Of a DNA stretch of 64,000 nucleotides, positions 1 through 9,644 are shown piece by piece. The DNA is from Jiella pelagia (lineage in GTDB: Bacteria > Pseudomonadota > Alphaproteobacteria > Rhizobiales > Rhizobiaceae). A program made the translations under genes and the position numbers. The first letter of the stretch is position 1. Each line of letters starts with the position of its first letter. The stretch covers positions 5,497,072 through 5,561,071 of the forward strand of contig NZ_CP114029.1 in NCBI RefSeq assembly GCF_026898155.1, read 5' to 3'. Under the pieces are notes generated by a model. It was not told the DNA's origin and did no database searches. It saw nothing but the letters and a program-made list of their open reading frames with translations.

Positions 1-494
1 CGGAACTGGGCGCCGCGCCAGGGCAGCGTGCGAAGGCTCAGATCGTCGATGCGAAGACGCGATCATGCGCTCCCTGCTGAATCAACTCGTTAAACCGCGC
101 ATTGGCTTCAGCGTAGTCGACGTCGCTGGCCTCCCCGTCATCGGTTGCCGCGACGAGCGCCTGCCGCTCGACTTCGCTCATGCGTAACGCGGCCATGCCT
201 GCCACAAGCGCCGCCAGTTCGCCCACCGCCTCGAAGAGATTGTGTATGGCGTGCGGGTCGCTGCCTGACGACGAAGGCGTGGCGGGCGTCGCGCTCCACC
301 AGACCGACGGCGCTCAGTTGCCGCAAGGCCTCGCGAACCGGGGTGCGGCAGATGCCGAGCGCCTCGGCGAGCGGCAACTCGTTCAGCGCATCGCCGGGGC
401 CGAGCCTCGCCGTCGAAGATATGCTCGATGAGCGGCCACATGAATATTCTCGGCCCACCGACCGAAGCTCTGCATCATTTTCCATCATGCTCAA
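1..494 (-). pseudogene. GntR-family (FCD) regulator, broken by three frameshifts
   Basis: Minus-strand pieces in three frames together read as an FCD-type GntR regulator. The winged helix contains GDALNELPLAEALG followed by RTPVREALRQL. An all-helical FCD start (DPHAIHNLFEAVGELAALVAG) follows, then LRTLPWRGAQF at the window edge. One inserted base turns GAGCTC into GAGCCTC (402-408). A net two-base loss or one-base gain lies near 256-264, and one base is missing near 50-52. Removing the first insertion gives the normal family sequence IFDGELGPGDALNE. The gene is divergent from the peptide transporter at 654, so it was probably its local regulator. It runs off the left edge. True decay and sequencing error cannot be separated here. 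Confidence 0.75.
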
Positions 495-653
495 TATTTA
501 GGCTTGCATTTGTACGAACGGCACCGTCAAAATCGACAAGGAAGATCGAGCAGCACTTCTGATGCATCGCTTGTATTCATGAGCGGGCGGCGAGAATTCG
601 TCGGTCTCCCGGTTCTTCGACACGCGGCACCTCTTCATCCCTGGAGTATTTGC

Positions 654-2276
654 ATGACCCGTGACCCCGGTGAAAAGATCGACCACAAGGCCATCCTGGA
701 GGCCCGTCTGTCCGCCCGGATCGGGCGGCGAAGCTTTCTGAAGGTCGCCGGCGCCGGCGCCCTCGCGTCGGCGGGTTTCGGCCTGACCCCCGACATCGCC
801 CGAGCCGATCAGGCGGGCCACATCCGCATCGCCTCGCTGTCGCACATCGACACGCTCGACCCGCATTTCACCTTCTTCCTGGGCGCCGTGCAGATCATCA
901 ACAACATCCACAACGGCCTGTTGAAGGTGACCTTCGACGGTGAGGCGGTGAAGTTCGAGCCCGATCTCGCCGCAAGCTGGGATCTGGAGGACGACAAGAC
1001 CCATCTCTTCAAGCTGCACGAAGGCGTCAAATTCCACGATGGCACGGCCCTCGACGCGGAAGCGGTGAAGTTCTCGCTCATGCGGGTGAAGTCCGGCACG
1101 CCGGCCTCGCCGCATGCCTGGAAGCTCGAGCTTCTCGACGAGATCGAGATCGTCGACCCGTTGACCATCCGGCTGAAGTTCTCCAAGCCCTACGCGTTCC
1201 TGCCGGTTGCGCTCACCGGCTCAACCGGCCGCGCCGGCACCATCGTCAGCCCGGCGGCCGTCGAAAAATACGGCATGGACTACGGGCGCAATCCGGTCGG
1301 TACCGGCCCGTTCAAGTTCGTCAGCTGGCGGGACAACGACTCGATCGCGCTCGAGGCCAACCCGGACTATTTCGAGGCCGGCATGCCGAAGCTCGCCAAG
1401 GCATCCTTCATGCTGATCAACGAGCCGAGCACGGCGGTCGCCGCCCTCGTCTCCGGCCAGATCGAGGGCATGAACGACTGCCCGCTGCAGCTCGTCAACC
1501 AGGTCAAGCAGGTGCCGACGATCAACCTTTATGGCGGCGTCGAGGGCAACTACACCTATGTCGGGATGAACACCCGCAAGGCGCCCTTCGACGACATCAA
1601 TCTGCGCCGCGCCGTCGCCTATGCCATCGATCGCGACGCGGTGGTCAAGCAGGGCTATTTCGGCCTCGCCCAGCAGGCCTTCTCGCCGATCTCCCCGCCG
1701 ATGACGGGTTTCTACGACCCAGACATCGCCGAGAGCGGCCGCGGCCAGCGGTTCGATCTGGAGAAGGCCAAGGAGTTCCGCGCCAAGGCGACCAACCAGG
1801 ACGAGATCGAGGTCACCTACATCATGACCGAGGACGGCCCCGGCGGCACTCGCGTCGCCCAGACACTCGCCCCGATGCTGGCCGAGATCGGCATCAAGGT
1901 GAAACTCGAGCTGCTCGAGCCGGCGGCCTGGGTCAAGCGCATGAAGGACGGCGAATTCGAGATCCTCGATTTCCGCTGGTGGGCCGATCTGGATCCTGAG
2001 GAGACGCTTTATCCTGAGTTCAAGTCCGGCGGATCGTGGAACTACTGGGGCTGGGAGAATGCCGAGTTCGACCGGCTGTGCATCGAGGCCGGCGCGACCA
2101 TCGACCAGGAAAAGCGCGCCGCACTCTATCGCGAGGCCGAGGACCATCTGATGGACGAGGCGCCGGTGGCCATGCTCGCCCACATCCCGGTCTACAAGGC
2201 GTTCGCCAAGAAGGTCGAGGGCTTCCAATACGTCCCCGCCGACCTCGTGAACCTGCATTCGGTGAGCATCGGCTAA
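654..2276 (+). CDS. ABC transporter substrate-binding protein, peptide/nickel type (SBP family 5)
   Basis: Periplasmic binding protein of a DppA/OppA/GsiB-type importer, about 540 aa. A twin-arginine signal lies near residues 24-45 (RRSFLK then a small hydrophobic stretch), so export is probably by Tat. Family 5 landmarks include HIDTLDPHFTFF, LAASWDLEDDKTHLFKLHEGVKF (seen in part) and NPVGTGPFKFVSW. The frame is open further upstream to 504, but ATG 654 has GGAG about 8 bases before it and places the Tat motif near the N-terminus. It is the first gene of a five-gene transporter whose start and stop codons overlap. The downstream gamma-glutamyltransferase suggests gamma-glutamyl or glutathione-like peptides as substrate; that is inference. 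Confidence 0.9.
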   Translation: MTRDPGEKIDHKAILEARLSARIGRRSFLKVAGAGALASAGFGLTPDIARADQAGHIRIASLSHIDTLDPHFTFFLGAVQIINNIHNGLLKVTFDGEAVKFEPDLAASWDLEDDKTHLFKLHEGVKFHDGTALDAEAVKFSLMRVKSGTPASPHAWKLELLDEIEIVDPLTIRLKFSKPYAFLPVALTGSTGRAGTIVSPAAVEKYGMDYGRNPVGTGPFKFVSWRDNDSIALEANPDYFEAGMPKLAKASFMLINEPSTAVAALVSGQIEGMNDCPLQLVNQVKQVPTINLYGGVEGNYTYVGMNTRKAPFDDINLRRAVAYAIDRDAVVKQGYFGLAQQAFSPISPPMTGFYDPDIAESGRGQRFDLEKAKEFRAKATNQDEIEVTYIMTEDGPGGTRVAQTLAPMLAEIGIKVKLELLEPAAWVKRMKDGEFEILDFRWWADLDPEETLYPEFKSGGSWNYWGWENAEFDRLCIEAGATIDQEKRAALYREAEDHLMDEAPVAMLAHIPVYKAFAKKVEGFQYVPADLVNLHSVSIG

Positions 2277-3223
2277 TGCTCGCCCAGGCCGCAGGCAAGA
2301 TCGCCCAGACCCTGGTCGTTCTCCTGATCGTCTCGATCGCGAGCTTCTCGCTTCTGAAGCTCGCGCCCGGCGACCCGGTCCTCTTGATGCTCGGCTCGGA
2401 GTTCGATCAGGCGAGCTACGATTCGCTCAACAAGGCTCTCGGTCTCGATCAGCCTGTGGTCGTCCAATATCTCGAATGGCTCGGCAGCTTCGTCACCGGC
2501 GACTGGGGCATCTCCTATGTCGGACGCGCCGACATCTTCAACCTCGTCGTCAGGGAGGCGCTGCCCGTCACCCTGACGCTGACCGCCTGCTCGCTCGGCC
2601 TTGCCATCCTCATCGGCGTGCCGGTCGGGGTCCTGTCGGCGGTCAAGAAGGATACGATCTGGGACGCGGCGGCGGCGGTCTTCGCCCTCACCGGGACCGC
2701 CTTTCCCTCCTTCTTCCTCGGCATCCTGCTCATCTGGATCATGGGGGTGCAGTTCGGCGCATTCCCCGTGATGGGCTTCGTCCCGCCCTGGGAGGACTTC
2801 TGGGCCGGCCTCTATCACCTCGTCCTGCCCTCAATCACGCTGTCGACCTTCTTCATCGGCATGATCGTGCGGGTGACGCGGGCAGCGCTCGTGGAAGTTC
2901 TGGATCAGCCCTACATCACCGCCGCGAAGGCGCGGGGCGAGCCCGGCTGGCGCGTCGTCTGGGTACATGGCGTGCGCAACATCATGATGCCGATCGTCAC
3001 CGTCATCGGCCTGCAGCTCGGCGGCATCCTGCAGGGCGCCGTCCTGACCGAGACGGTGTTCTCGATGCCAGGCATCGGCCAGATGCTGACGAACGCCGTG
3101 CTCGGACGGGAATACATGCTCGTCCAGGCGGGCGTGATGCTGACGGCGGTGCTGTTCATCCTCGTCAATCTCCTGGTCGACCTCTCCTACCCCTTCCTCG
3201 ATCCGAGACTGAGGCCGCGCTGA
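2276..3223 (+). CDS. ABC transporter permease, DppB type
   Basis: Inner-membrane permease of the peptide-type importer, about 315 aa with six predicted membrane segments. It begins with the usual DppB helix (LVVLLIVSIASFSLLKL) and the conserved PGDPV motif. The cytoplasmic EAA-type loop reads AAKARGEPGWRVVWVHGVRN. The ATG overlaps the TAA of the substrate-binding gene (TAATG), so the start is well fixed and translation is probably coupled. The frame is open upstream inside the previous gene, but that part is a shadow. It pairs with the DppC-type permease that follows. Confidence 0.92.
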   Translation: MLAQAAGKIAQTLVVLLIVSIASFSLLKLAPGDPVLLMLGSEFDQASYDSLNKALGLDQPVVVQYLEWLGSFVTGDWGISYVGRADIFNLVVREALPVTLTLTACSLGLAILIGVPVGVLSAVKKDTIWDAAAAVFALTGTAFPSFFLGILLIWIMGVQFGAFPVMGFVPPWEDFWAGLYHLVLPSITLSTFFIGMIVRVTRAALVEVLDQPYITAAKARGEPGWRVVWVHGVRNIMMPIVTVIGLQLGGILQGAVLTETVFSMPGIGQMLTNAVLGREYMLVQAGVMLTAVLFILVNLLVDLSYPFLDPRLRPR

Positions 3224-4128
3224 TGGCCGTGACCGACATGTCCCTCGATCCGTCCGTCGTCCCGGCTGAAAATACGAAGAACGCCGCCAGGAAACCGCGC
3301 CGGCGCAGCGTCTTCCTGCGTCGTCCGTTCTTCAGCCTCGCCCTGCTTGTTGCGCTCGGCTTCGTGCTCTGCGCCGTCTTCGCGCCTTTCATCGCCCCCT
3401 ATGATCCGACCGCCCAGTCGATCGAGGCGATGATGCAGCCGCCGGGCGGCGAACACCTTCTCGGCACCGACAGCTTCGGCAAGGACATCCTGAGCCGCAT
3501 CATCTTCGGCGCCCGCTATGCCCTCACCATCGGCATCGTCGCCGTTTTGATCGGCGCCGGCGGCGGGCTGGTGCTCGGCGTCGCGGCAGGGCTTTCGGCC
3601 GGCTGGCTGGAATGGGCGCTGATGCGGCTCATCGATTCCATCCTGGCGCTCCCCTCGCTGATCCTCGCCATCGCCGTCATCGCCATTCTCGGCCAGGGGG
3701 TCGACAAGGTGATCCTCGCCGTCGGCATCTCGCTCATCGGGCCGTTCTCGCGCACCGTCCGCTCCGACGTCCTGCAGGTCAAGGCGCAGCTGTTCATCGA
3801 GGCTGCCCATCTGATGAGCATCCCGCGGCTGACGGTGATCCGCCGGCACATCCTTCCCAACGTCTTCTTTCCGCTGCTCGTCCAGATCACCGTCCGGATC
3901 TCCGAGGCGATCCTCGTCTCCTCCTCGCTCTCCTTCCTCGGCATCGGCGTCAGCCCGCCGACGCCGGACTGGGGCCTGATGATCGCCGAGGGGCGCGGCT
4001 TCGTCAGCTTCGCGCCCTGGATGTCGGGGATGCCGGGCATGGCGCTGGCAATCCTGCTGGTGGCGCTGGCGATCGTCGGCGACGCCGTCCGCGAAGAGTT
4101 CGATCCCAAGCTGAAGCGTGCCCAATGA
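3223..4128 (+). CDS. ABC transporter permease, DppC type
   Basis: Second permease of the peptide importer, about 301 aa. A short basic N-terminal tail precedes the first membrane helix. It has the family signature of this subunit, HLLGTDSFGKDILSRIIFGAR near residues 76-96, and the motif SFLGIGVSPPTPDWG near the C-terminus. The ATG overlaps the TGA of the previous gene (TGATG), which fixes the start. It continues the tightly coupled operon. Confidence 0.92.
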   Translation: MAVTDMSLDPSVVPAENTKNAARKPRRRSVFLRRPFFSLALLVALGFVLCAVFAPFIAPYDPTAQSIEAMMQPPGGEHLLGTDSFGKDILSRIIFGARYALTIGIVAVLIGAGGGLVLGVAAGLSAGWLEWALMRLIDSILALPSLILAIAVIAILGQGVDKVILAVGISLIGPFSRTVRSDVLQVKAQLFIEAAHLMSIPRLTVIRRHILPNVFFPLLVQITVRISEAILVSSSLSFLGIGVSPPTPDWGLMIAEGRGFVSFAPWMSGMPGMALAILLVALAIVGDAVREEFDPKLKRAQ

Positions 4129-5114
4129 CCGGTGTGAGTTCCGACGTCGTGCGGGTCGACGCCGCGCCCCTCCTCGCCATCGACGGGCTGACCCTCGAAC
4201 GCGGCCAGAGCCGCATCCTCGACGGCGTCTCCCTGACGCTCGGTCGCGGCGAAACCTTGGCCCTCGTCGGCGAGAGCGGCGCCGGCAAATCCACCATCGC
4301 CTTCGCCCTGATGGGCCTGATCGGGCGAACCGAGGCACGGATCGCCGGAAAAATGCGCTTCGACGAGGTGGACGACCTCGCCTCGCTCAACGAACGCGGC
4401 TGGAGCAGATTGCGCGGCCGGCGCATCGCCATGGTGTTCCAGGATGCCGGCGCAGCGCTCGATCCCTGCTATACCGTCGGGGGGCAGCTCGTCTCGGTCC
4501 TGCGCCGCCAGCTGGGGCTCGGCAAGCGCGAGGCGCGCGAGCGGGCGCTGGCGCTGCTCGAAGGTGTCGGCATCAACGATCCCGAGGCGCGGCTGTCCGC
4601 TTATCCGCATGAACTGTCGGGCGGCATGCAGCAGCGGATCATGGTGGCGATCGCGCTGGCCTGCAATCCGGAGCTTCTCCTCGCCGACGAGCCGACCTCG
4701 GCGCTCGATGTCACCATCCAGGCGCAGATCATCCGGCTGATCCTCACCGAGATCCGCGCGCGCGGCGCGAGCTGCGTCTTCGTGCTCCACGATCTCGCCC
4801 TCGCCAGCCAGTCCTGCGACAGGATCGTCGTGCTTTACGCCGGCCAGGTGATGGAAGCCGGCCCGTCGCGGGGGATCCTGGAAAATCCGCGCCATCCCTA
4901 TACGCGGCTCCTCAAATCCTGCGTTCTGGAGATCGGCACGACGACGCTCGACCCGCCTGAGGGCGGCGTCCCGAGCTATGACGACATGCCGGCGGGCTGC
5001 CGCTTCGCCACGCGCTGCCCCAATGCCCTGCAGCGATGCGTCGCAGAACGGCCACCCCTTGCACCCGAAGGCGAAAGGCTGATCGCCTGCTTCAACCCGG
5101 AGCCGCGATCATGA
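4125..5114 (+). CDS. ABC transporter ATP-binding protein, DppD type
   Basis: First ATPase of the peptide importer, about 329 aa. Walker A GESGAGKST is at about residues 49-57. The ABC signature reads LSGGMQQR, Walker B ends in LLLADEPTSALDV, and the H-loop sits in FVLHDLALAS. The C-terminal oligopeptide-transporter extension carries a cysteine cluster (CRFATRCPNALQRC ... C), which binds an iron-sulfur cluster in characterised DppD proteins. The start overlaps the previous stop by four bases (ATGA). Confidence 0.92.
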   Translation: MTGVSSDVVRVDAAPLLAIDGLTLERGQSRILDGVSLTLGRGETLALVGESGAGKSTIAFALMGLIGRTEARIAGKMRFDEVDDLASLNERGWSRLRGRRIAMVFQDAGAALDPCYTVGGQLVSVLRRQLGLGKREARERALALLEGVGINDPEARLSAYPHELSGGMQQRIMVAIALACNPELLLADEPTSALDVTIQAQIIRLILTEIRARGASCVFVLHDLALASQSCDRIVVLYAGQVMEAGPSRGILENPRHPYTRLLKSCVLEIGTTTLDPPEGGVPSYDDMPAGCRFATRCPNALQRCVAERPPLAPEGERLIACFNPEPRS

Positions 5115-6238
5115 GCGAGACCTCGCTTGCCGGGCAAGTTCCGGCCGCAGCCACCCATGGCGCCGAGACGGGCGCGATGGCGCCGCACGACCTGCCGCTG
5201 TTCGAACTCCTCGACGTCGAAAAGCGCTTCACCATCACTCGGCCGACGGGCTTCTTGAAGCGCGAGAAGCGCTCGCTTGCCGCGCTCGACGGGGTGCGCC
5301 TCACCGTGCGGCGCGGCGCCTCGATCGCCCTTGTCGGCGAGAGCGGCTCGGGCAAGTCGACGCTCCTGCGCGTCCTCCTCGGCCTTGCCGAGCCGAGCGA
5401 CGGTAAGGCGCTCTATTGCGGCCAGCCGGTGAACGAAATGCGGGCGCGCGACCGGGATTTCGCCCGCAGCGTCGCGATGATCTATCAGGATGCCCGCGCC
5501 TCGCTCGATCCTCGCATGACGGTCAAGGCGCTGATCGCCGAGCCGCTCATGCATTTCGGCCTCTGCGGCCGCGACGAGGTCGACGATCGTGTGCGAGCGC
5601 TGCTGGCCCGGGTCGGCCTGCCCGGCGACATCGCGGCGCGATATCCCGCCGCTCTGTCGGGTGGACAGGTGCGCCGCGTCGCCATTGCCCGGGCGCTGGC
5701 CTCCGAGCCGACGGTGCTGATCGCCGACGAGGCGGTTTCGGGCCTCGACGTCTCCACCCAGGCGCAGCTTCTCAACCTTCTGCGGCGGTTAAAGCGTGAA
5801 ATGGGGCTGACACTGCTGTTCATCACCCACGATCTCGGGGTTGCGAGCTACCTCTGCGAGGAGATCGCCATCATGTATCTCGGCCGCATCGTCGAGACCG
5901 GCCCGACCGGAGCTGTCTTGTCCGCGCCCGCGCATCCCTATTCGCTCGCACTCAGACGCGCCGCACCGGAGTTCTTCGCCCCGATCACCGATCCGCTGGA
6001 GGGCGAGATCCCGAGTCCGCTCGATCTGCCGAAGGGCTGCCGCTTCGCCACACGCTGCGCATTCGTTGAGGAAGATTGCCGCGCTGACGAGCCGGTTCTC
6101 GCACCGATCGCGCGCGGCCGCAGCGTCGCCTGCCGCCATCCCCTGCACGAAGCCGAGCGCTCCGCTTTTTCCTCGGGAGTTCCGTCTCCGGCCCCGCCCG
6201 ACAGACCGGCGACCGGAGGTGCCGAGCTGTCCGCTTGA
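5111..6238 (+). CDS. ABC transporter ATP-binding protein, DppF type
   Basis: Second ATPase of the peptide importer, about 375 aa. Walker A GESGSGKST is at about residues 76-84, the signature is LSGGQVRR, and Walker B reads VLIADEAVSGLDV, with Ala where Pro is usual. The C-terminal cysteine-rich extension (CRFATRCAFVEEDC) matches that of its partner. The start overlaps the previous stop (ATGA). About 35 residues of low-complexity N-terminus precede the ABC domain. The 157 bp after it, before the next gene, hold a small GC hairpin but no T-run, so read-through into the transferase gene is possible. Confidence 0.92.
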   Translation: MSETSLAGQVPAAATHGAETGAMAPHDLPLFELLDVEKRFTITRPTGFLKREKRSLAALDGVRLTVRRGASIALVGESGSGKSTLLRVLLGLAEPSDGKALYCGQPVNEMRARDRDFARSVAMIYQDARASLDPRMTVKALIAEPLMHFGLCGRDEVDDRVRALLARVGLPGDIAARYPAALSGGQVRRVAIARALASEPTVLIADEAVSGLDVSTQAQLLNLLRRLKREMGLTLLFITHDLGVASYLCEEIAIMYLGRIVETGPTGAVLSAPAHPYSLALRRAAPEFFAPITDPLEGEIPSPLDLPKGCRFATRCAFVEEDCRADEPVLAPIARGRSVACRHPLHEAERSAFSSGVPSPAPPDRPATGGAELSA

Positions 6239-6395
6239 GCGCCGGCGCAGCCGCGTGGCGCGTATCGCGACGCCGAAGAAAGCGTTGCGTCGCCCGCCTC
6301 CGGCACGACCCGCATGACCCTCCCGGCGGGCCGGGAGAACGAACCGCCATCCCGGCCCAGCGCCGGCTTCCTGCCACTGAAGAGCCAGAGACGCC

Positions 6396-7976
6396 ATGTT
6401 CGACTTCTATTCCGGCCGCCGCCCCTCCACCTATGCCGGCCGCGCGATGATCGCCACCTCCCATCCGCTGTCGACCGCGGCCGGGCTCGAAGTGTTGCAG
6501 GCGGGTGGAAACGCCGTCGACGCCGGCCTTGCGGCGCTCGCCGTGCAATGCGTCGTCGACCCGTTGATGACCGGCATCGGCGGCGACTGCTTTGCGCTCT
6601 ATGCACCTGCGGGAAGCCTGCCGAAGGCGCTCAACGGCTCGGGCCGCACCCCGGCAGCGGCCTCGCTCGAAGCCATTCTCGGTACCGGCCTTTCCGGCGA
6701 GATCCCGCAGACGAGTCCGCACGCCGTGACGATCCCCGGCGCCGTCTCGGCCTGGTGCAGGCTCTCGGCCGATTACGGCTCGATGCCGTTGTCCGCCGTT
6801 TTCAAACGGGCGATCGGCTATGCTCGTGACGGCTATGTGGTGACGCCCCGTGTCGCCATGGATTGGGCCAACAACGCGGCCCTGATCTCGCAGGACGAGA
6901 ATGCTCGCGCCGTCTTCATGGCGAAAGGGGCGCCCCCCTTACCCGGCAGCCGCCATGCCCAGCCGCTCCTCGCCGACCGGTTGGCGGAGATCGCCGAGAG
7001 CGGCGCAGCCGGCTTCTACGAGGGCTCCACCGCCAAGAGCATGGCCGCGTATCTGAAAAGCATCGGCGGCCTGCACACGCCCGAAGACTTCGCCTCGGCC
7101 AAGGACGCGGCGCATTGGGTCGAGCCGATCTCCGCCAACTATCGCGGCTACGACGTCTATGAATGTCCGCCGAACGGCCAGGGCCTTGCCGCCTTGATGA
7201 TCCTCAAGATCCTCGAAGGGTTCGATCTCAAGGCGATGGGCGCGGTCGACCGCATCCACATTCACGCCGAGGCGACCAAGATCGCCTATCACCACCGCGA
7301 CGCCCTGATCGCCGATCCCGATCATTGTCCCGGAATTGCAGAGACGCTTCTCGACGAAGCGGCGATCTCCGCGATGCGGGCGGCGATCGACCCTTCCCGT
7401 TCCGGGCGTCCGGCCCTGTGGGACGAGCCGGAGCACACGGACACGATTTATCTCTCGGTGGTGGATGAGGCGGGCAATGCCTTGTCACTCATCAACTCAC
7501 TCTTCCATGGCTTCGGCTCGGCGCGCCTCGATCCGGGGACGGGTCTGCTGTTTCACAGCCGCGGCGCCTCATTCCGCCTGATCGAAGGCCATCCCAACGC
7601 GATCGGGCCGAACAAGCGGCCGATGCACACGATCATCCCGGGGATGGTGGCGGAGGCTGGCAAGGTAGTCATGCCTTTCGGCGTCATGGGCGGGCATTAT
7701 CAGGCGGCCGGCCACGCCCACCTTCTCGTCAACCTCTTCGACCGGCAGATGTCACTGCAGGAGGCGATGGACGAGCCGCGAAGCTTTGCCTTCGGCGGCG
7801 AACTCCAGATCGAGCCGGGTATTAACGAGGCGGCTCGCAAAGAGCTGGCTGCCAAGGGGCATGTCTTGAAGCTCGCGACGAGCCCGATCGGCGGCAGCCA
7901 GGCGATCCGCATCCATGCCGGCTGCCTCGAAGGCGGCTCGGAAAGCCGCAAGGACGGCATGGCCCTCGGCTTCTAA
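6396..7976 (+). CDS. Gamma-glutamyltransferase-family protein, cytoplasmic type
   Basis: Ntn-hydrolase of the gamma-glutamyltransferase family, about 526 aa, acting on gamma-glutamyl bonds after autocleavage. The N-terminus has the family sequence ATSHPLSTAAGLEVLQAGGNAVDA. The likely nucleophile and new N-terminus is Thr350, in TIYLSVVDEAGNALS, which aligns with TTHxSVVD of the characterised enzymes. GGHYQAAGH lies near the C-terminus. No signal peptide is visible, unlike the periplasmic E. coli enzyme, so it resembles the shorter YwrD-like cytoplasmic group. Its position after the peptide transporter suggests intracellular breakdown of an imported gamma-glutamyl compound; that is inference. 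Confidence 0.88.
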   Translation: MFDFYSGRRPSTYAGRAMIATSHPLSTAAGLEVLQAGGNAVDAGLAALAVQCVVDPLMTGIGGDCFALYAPAGSLPKALNGSGRTPAAASLEAILGTGLSGEIPQTSPHAVTIPGAVSAWCRLSADYGSMPLSAVFKRAIGYARDGYVVTPRVAMDWANNAALISQDENARAVFMAKGAPPLPGSRHAQPLLADRLAEIAESGAAGFYEGSTAKSMAAYLKSIGGLHTPEDFASAKDAAHWVEPISANYRGYDVYECPPNGQGLAALMILKILEGFDLKAMGAVDRIHIHAEATKIAYHHRDALIADPDHCPGIAETLLDEAAISAMRAAIDPSRSGRPALWDEPEHTDTIYLSVVDEAGNALSLINSLFHGFGSARLDPGTGLLFHSRGASFRLIEGHPNAIGPNKRPMHTIIPGMVAEAGKVVMPFGVMGGHYQAAGHAHLLVNLFDRQMSLQEAMDEPRSFAFGGELQIEPGINEAARKELAAKGHVLKLATSPIGGSQAIRIHAGCLEGGSESRKDGMALGF

Positions 7977-8349
7977 ATGCGGCGACTGGCGTCTCGATGA
8001 TCGAGGGCGTGGTGGACGAGCGGTTTGCTGGCAGTCGCCACGTCCGGATATTTTGTGTGAGGCGGTTGCGACGGCGGCGATGCAGGCCCACAGCTGCAAT
8101 CCGCTATTTCGCCAAAACAAACCGGCGCTTGTCGCGCAACCTTAAAGTTTTAGATGCGACCCGAGAGCAACTAAGCTTCAAGTTTCGCCGCTGCCCGTCC
8201 ACGGAGACGCCGCCCGTCGCGGCTCCCTGAAGCGCATCATCGAACACACCACGATCGATCAGCGTCCCCCATGAAGACACGGAACTCTCGTGGCGGCACC
8301 ATACTGCGAAGATGCGGCCACGGGGTATGCCCGCGGCCGCATCGTCACG
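7977..8349. other. Intergenic stretch, convergent ends, no gene seen
   Basis: This stretch lies between the convergent gamma-glutamyltransferase and livK genes. Short open frames exist on both strands, but none has a convincing start, ribosome site or family motif. No clear hairpin with a T-run was found. Confidence 0.6.
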
Positions 8350-9576
8350 TCATTGCGGCTTGGCGGTCGCAACGTTCTCGGGCCAGATGATCTGGTTCTT
8401 GCCATCCTGGATCTGGGCGACCGGAACCGGGATGAAATCCGGACCCGACTGCACCGCATGGTCCTCGCCGAACTTGGCGCGGCCGACGACGCAGTCGTAG
8501 TCGGTCTCGCTCAGCTTCTCGGCGACCGCCTTCGGATCGGTGCTGCCCGCCGCGTCGATCGCCCTGAGCGCAATCTCCATGGTGCAATAGGCATGGGCGG
8601 TGCTGTAGGTGCCGGGATTGCCGTATTCGGCCTCGACCTTGTCGCTGAACGCCTTGTGCTCCGGGTTCAGCTCGGAGCTGAAGGTCAGGGCGGCCCAGTA
8701 CATGCCCTCGGCGATGTCGGCGGCCTGATCCATGAACTCCGGCTTGGTCGGATAGTAGATCGCCAGATGCGAGCCCTCCAGCGCCTGCTCCTTCATCTGC
8801 CGCACGAAGGCGACGCCGGAGTTCGGCACGGTGAAGACCGAGACGATCACGTCGGGCGCCGCATCGCGGAGCTTGGACAGCTGGGGATAGAAGTCGGTCG
8901 TTGCCGGCGGCACGGTCTCGGTCGCAGCCACGGTCCAGCCGTCCGCCTTGAACAGATCGCCGATCTTTTCCGCATTGGCGATGCCGTAGTCGGTGTCCTC
9001 GACGACGAAGGCGATCTTCTTACTGCCCGGATCGATGGTCCCGTTGGCGAAGGCCCACTCATAGAAATCATGGACGGCGGTGCCGTAGCCGTCACTGTTC
9101 CAGTTGCCCTTCCAGTAGAGCTGGTAGCGGTCAGGATCGGACTTGACCTTGTCGGCGATCGCCGAACTGACCGGCTCGGCGCTGAGGATCGGCAGATTAT
9201 ACTGCGGCGCGAGTTCCATCAGCCCCAGCGTCACGTGGCTGTGCAGCGTGTCGCCGATCAGCATGTTGATCTTGTCGCGGGTGATCAGCCGCTGGGCGGC
9301 GCTGACGGCGACTTCGGGCTTGCCCGAACTGTCCTCCATCATGAACGTCACCTTGGGCGGGTTTTTGGTGACGTAGTCGCCCTTGCCCTCGTTCCACTCC
9401 TTCACCGCCAGTTCCAGGCCCTGGCGGTGGTCCTTGCCGGTATTGGCCGCGGGACCGGTCAGGGGACCGACGGCGCCGATTGTGACCTCGAAGTCCTGGG
9501 CCGATGCGGCGCCGGCGAAGAGCCCCGCCCCGAATATGCCTGCCGCGAGCAGGCTCCGGACTGATAGATTGGACAT
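8350..9576 (-). CDS. livK: Branched-chain amino-acid-type ABC substrate-binding protein
   Basis: Periplasmic binding protein of the LivK / Peripla_BP_6 family, about 408 aa. A Sec signal covers residues 1-26, with probable cleavage after ASA. The mature part begins DFEVTIGAVGPLTGP, typical of the family. Later landmarks are AAQRLITRDKINMLIGD and VVEDTDYG. GGAGACGG precedes the ATG. It is the last gene of livGFHMK and is separated from livM by 68 bp. The ligand is not determined: the family also takes aromatic acids, amides and urea. The divergent M20 amidohydrolase suggests an N-acyl compound; that is inference. Confidence 0.9.
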   Translation of the reverse strand: MSNLSVRSLLAAGIFGAGLFAGAASAQDFEVTIGAVGPLTGPAANTGKDHRQGLELAVKEWNEGKGDYVTKNPPKVTFMMEDSSGKPEVAVSAAQRLITRDKINMLIGDTLHSHVTLGLMELAPQYNLPILSAEPVSSAIADKVKSDPDRYQLYWKGNWNSDGYGTAVHDFYEWAFANGTIDPGSKKIAFVVEDTDYGIANAEKIGDLFKADGWTVAATETVPPATTDFYPQLSKLRDAAPDVIVSVFTVPNSGVAFVRQMKEQALEGSHLAIYYPTKPEFMDQAADIAEGMYWAALTFSSELNPEHKAFSDKVEAEYGNPGTYSTAHAYCTMEIALRAIDAAGSTDPKAVAEKLSETDYDCVVGRAKFGEDHAVQSGPDFIPVPVAQIQDGKNQIIWPENVATAKPQ

Positions 9577-9644
9577 GCTGTACCGTCTCCATGTTGCGAT
9601 GTCGGACTGCCGAGCGGCGCCGTCTTTCGGGACCCGTCGGGTTC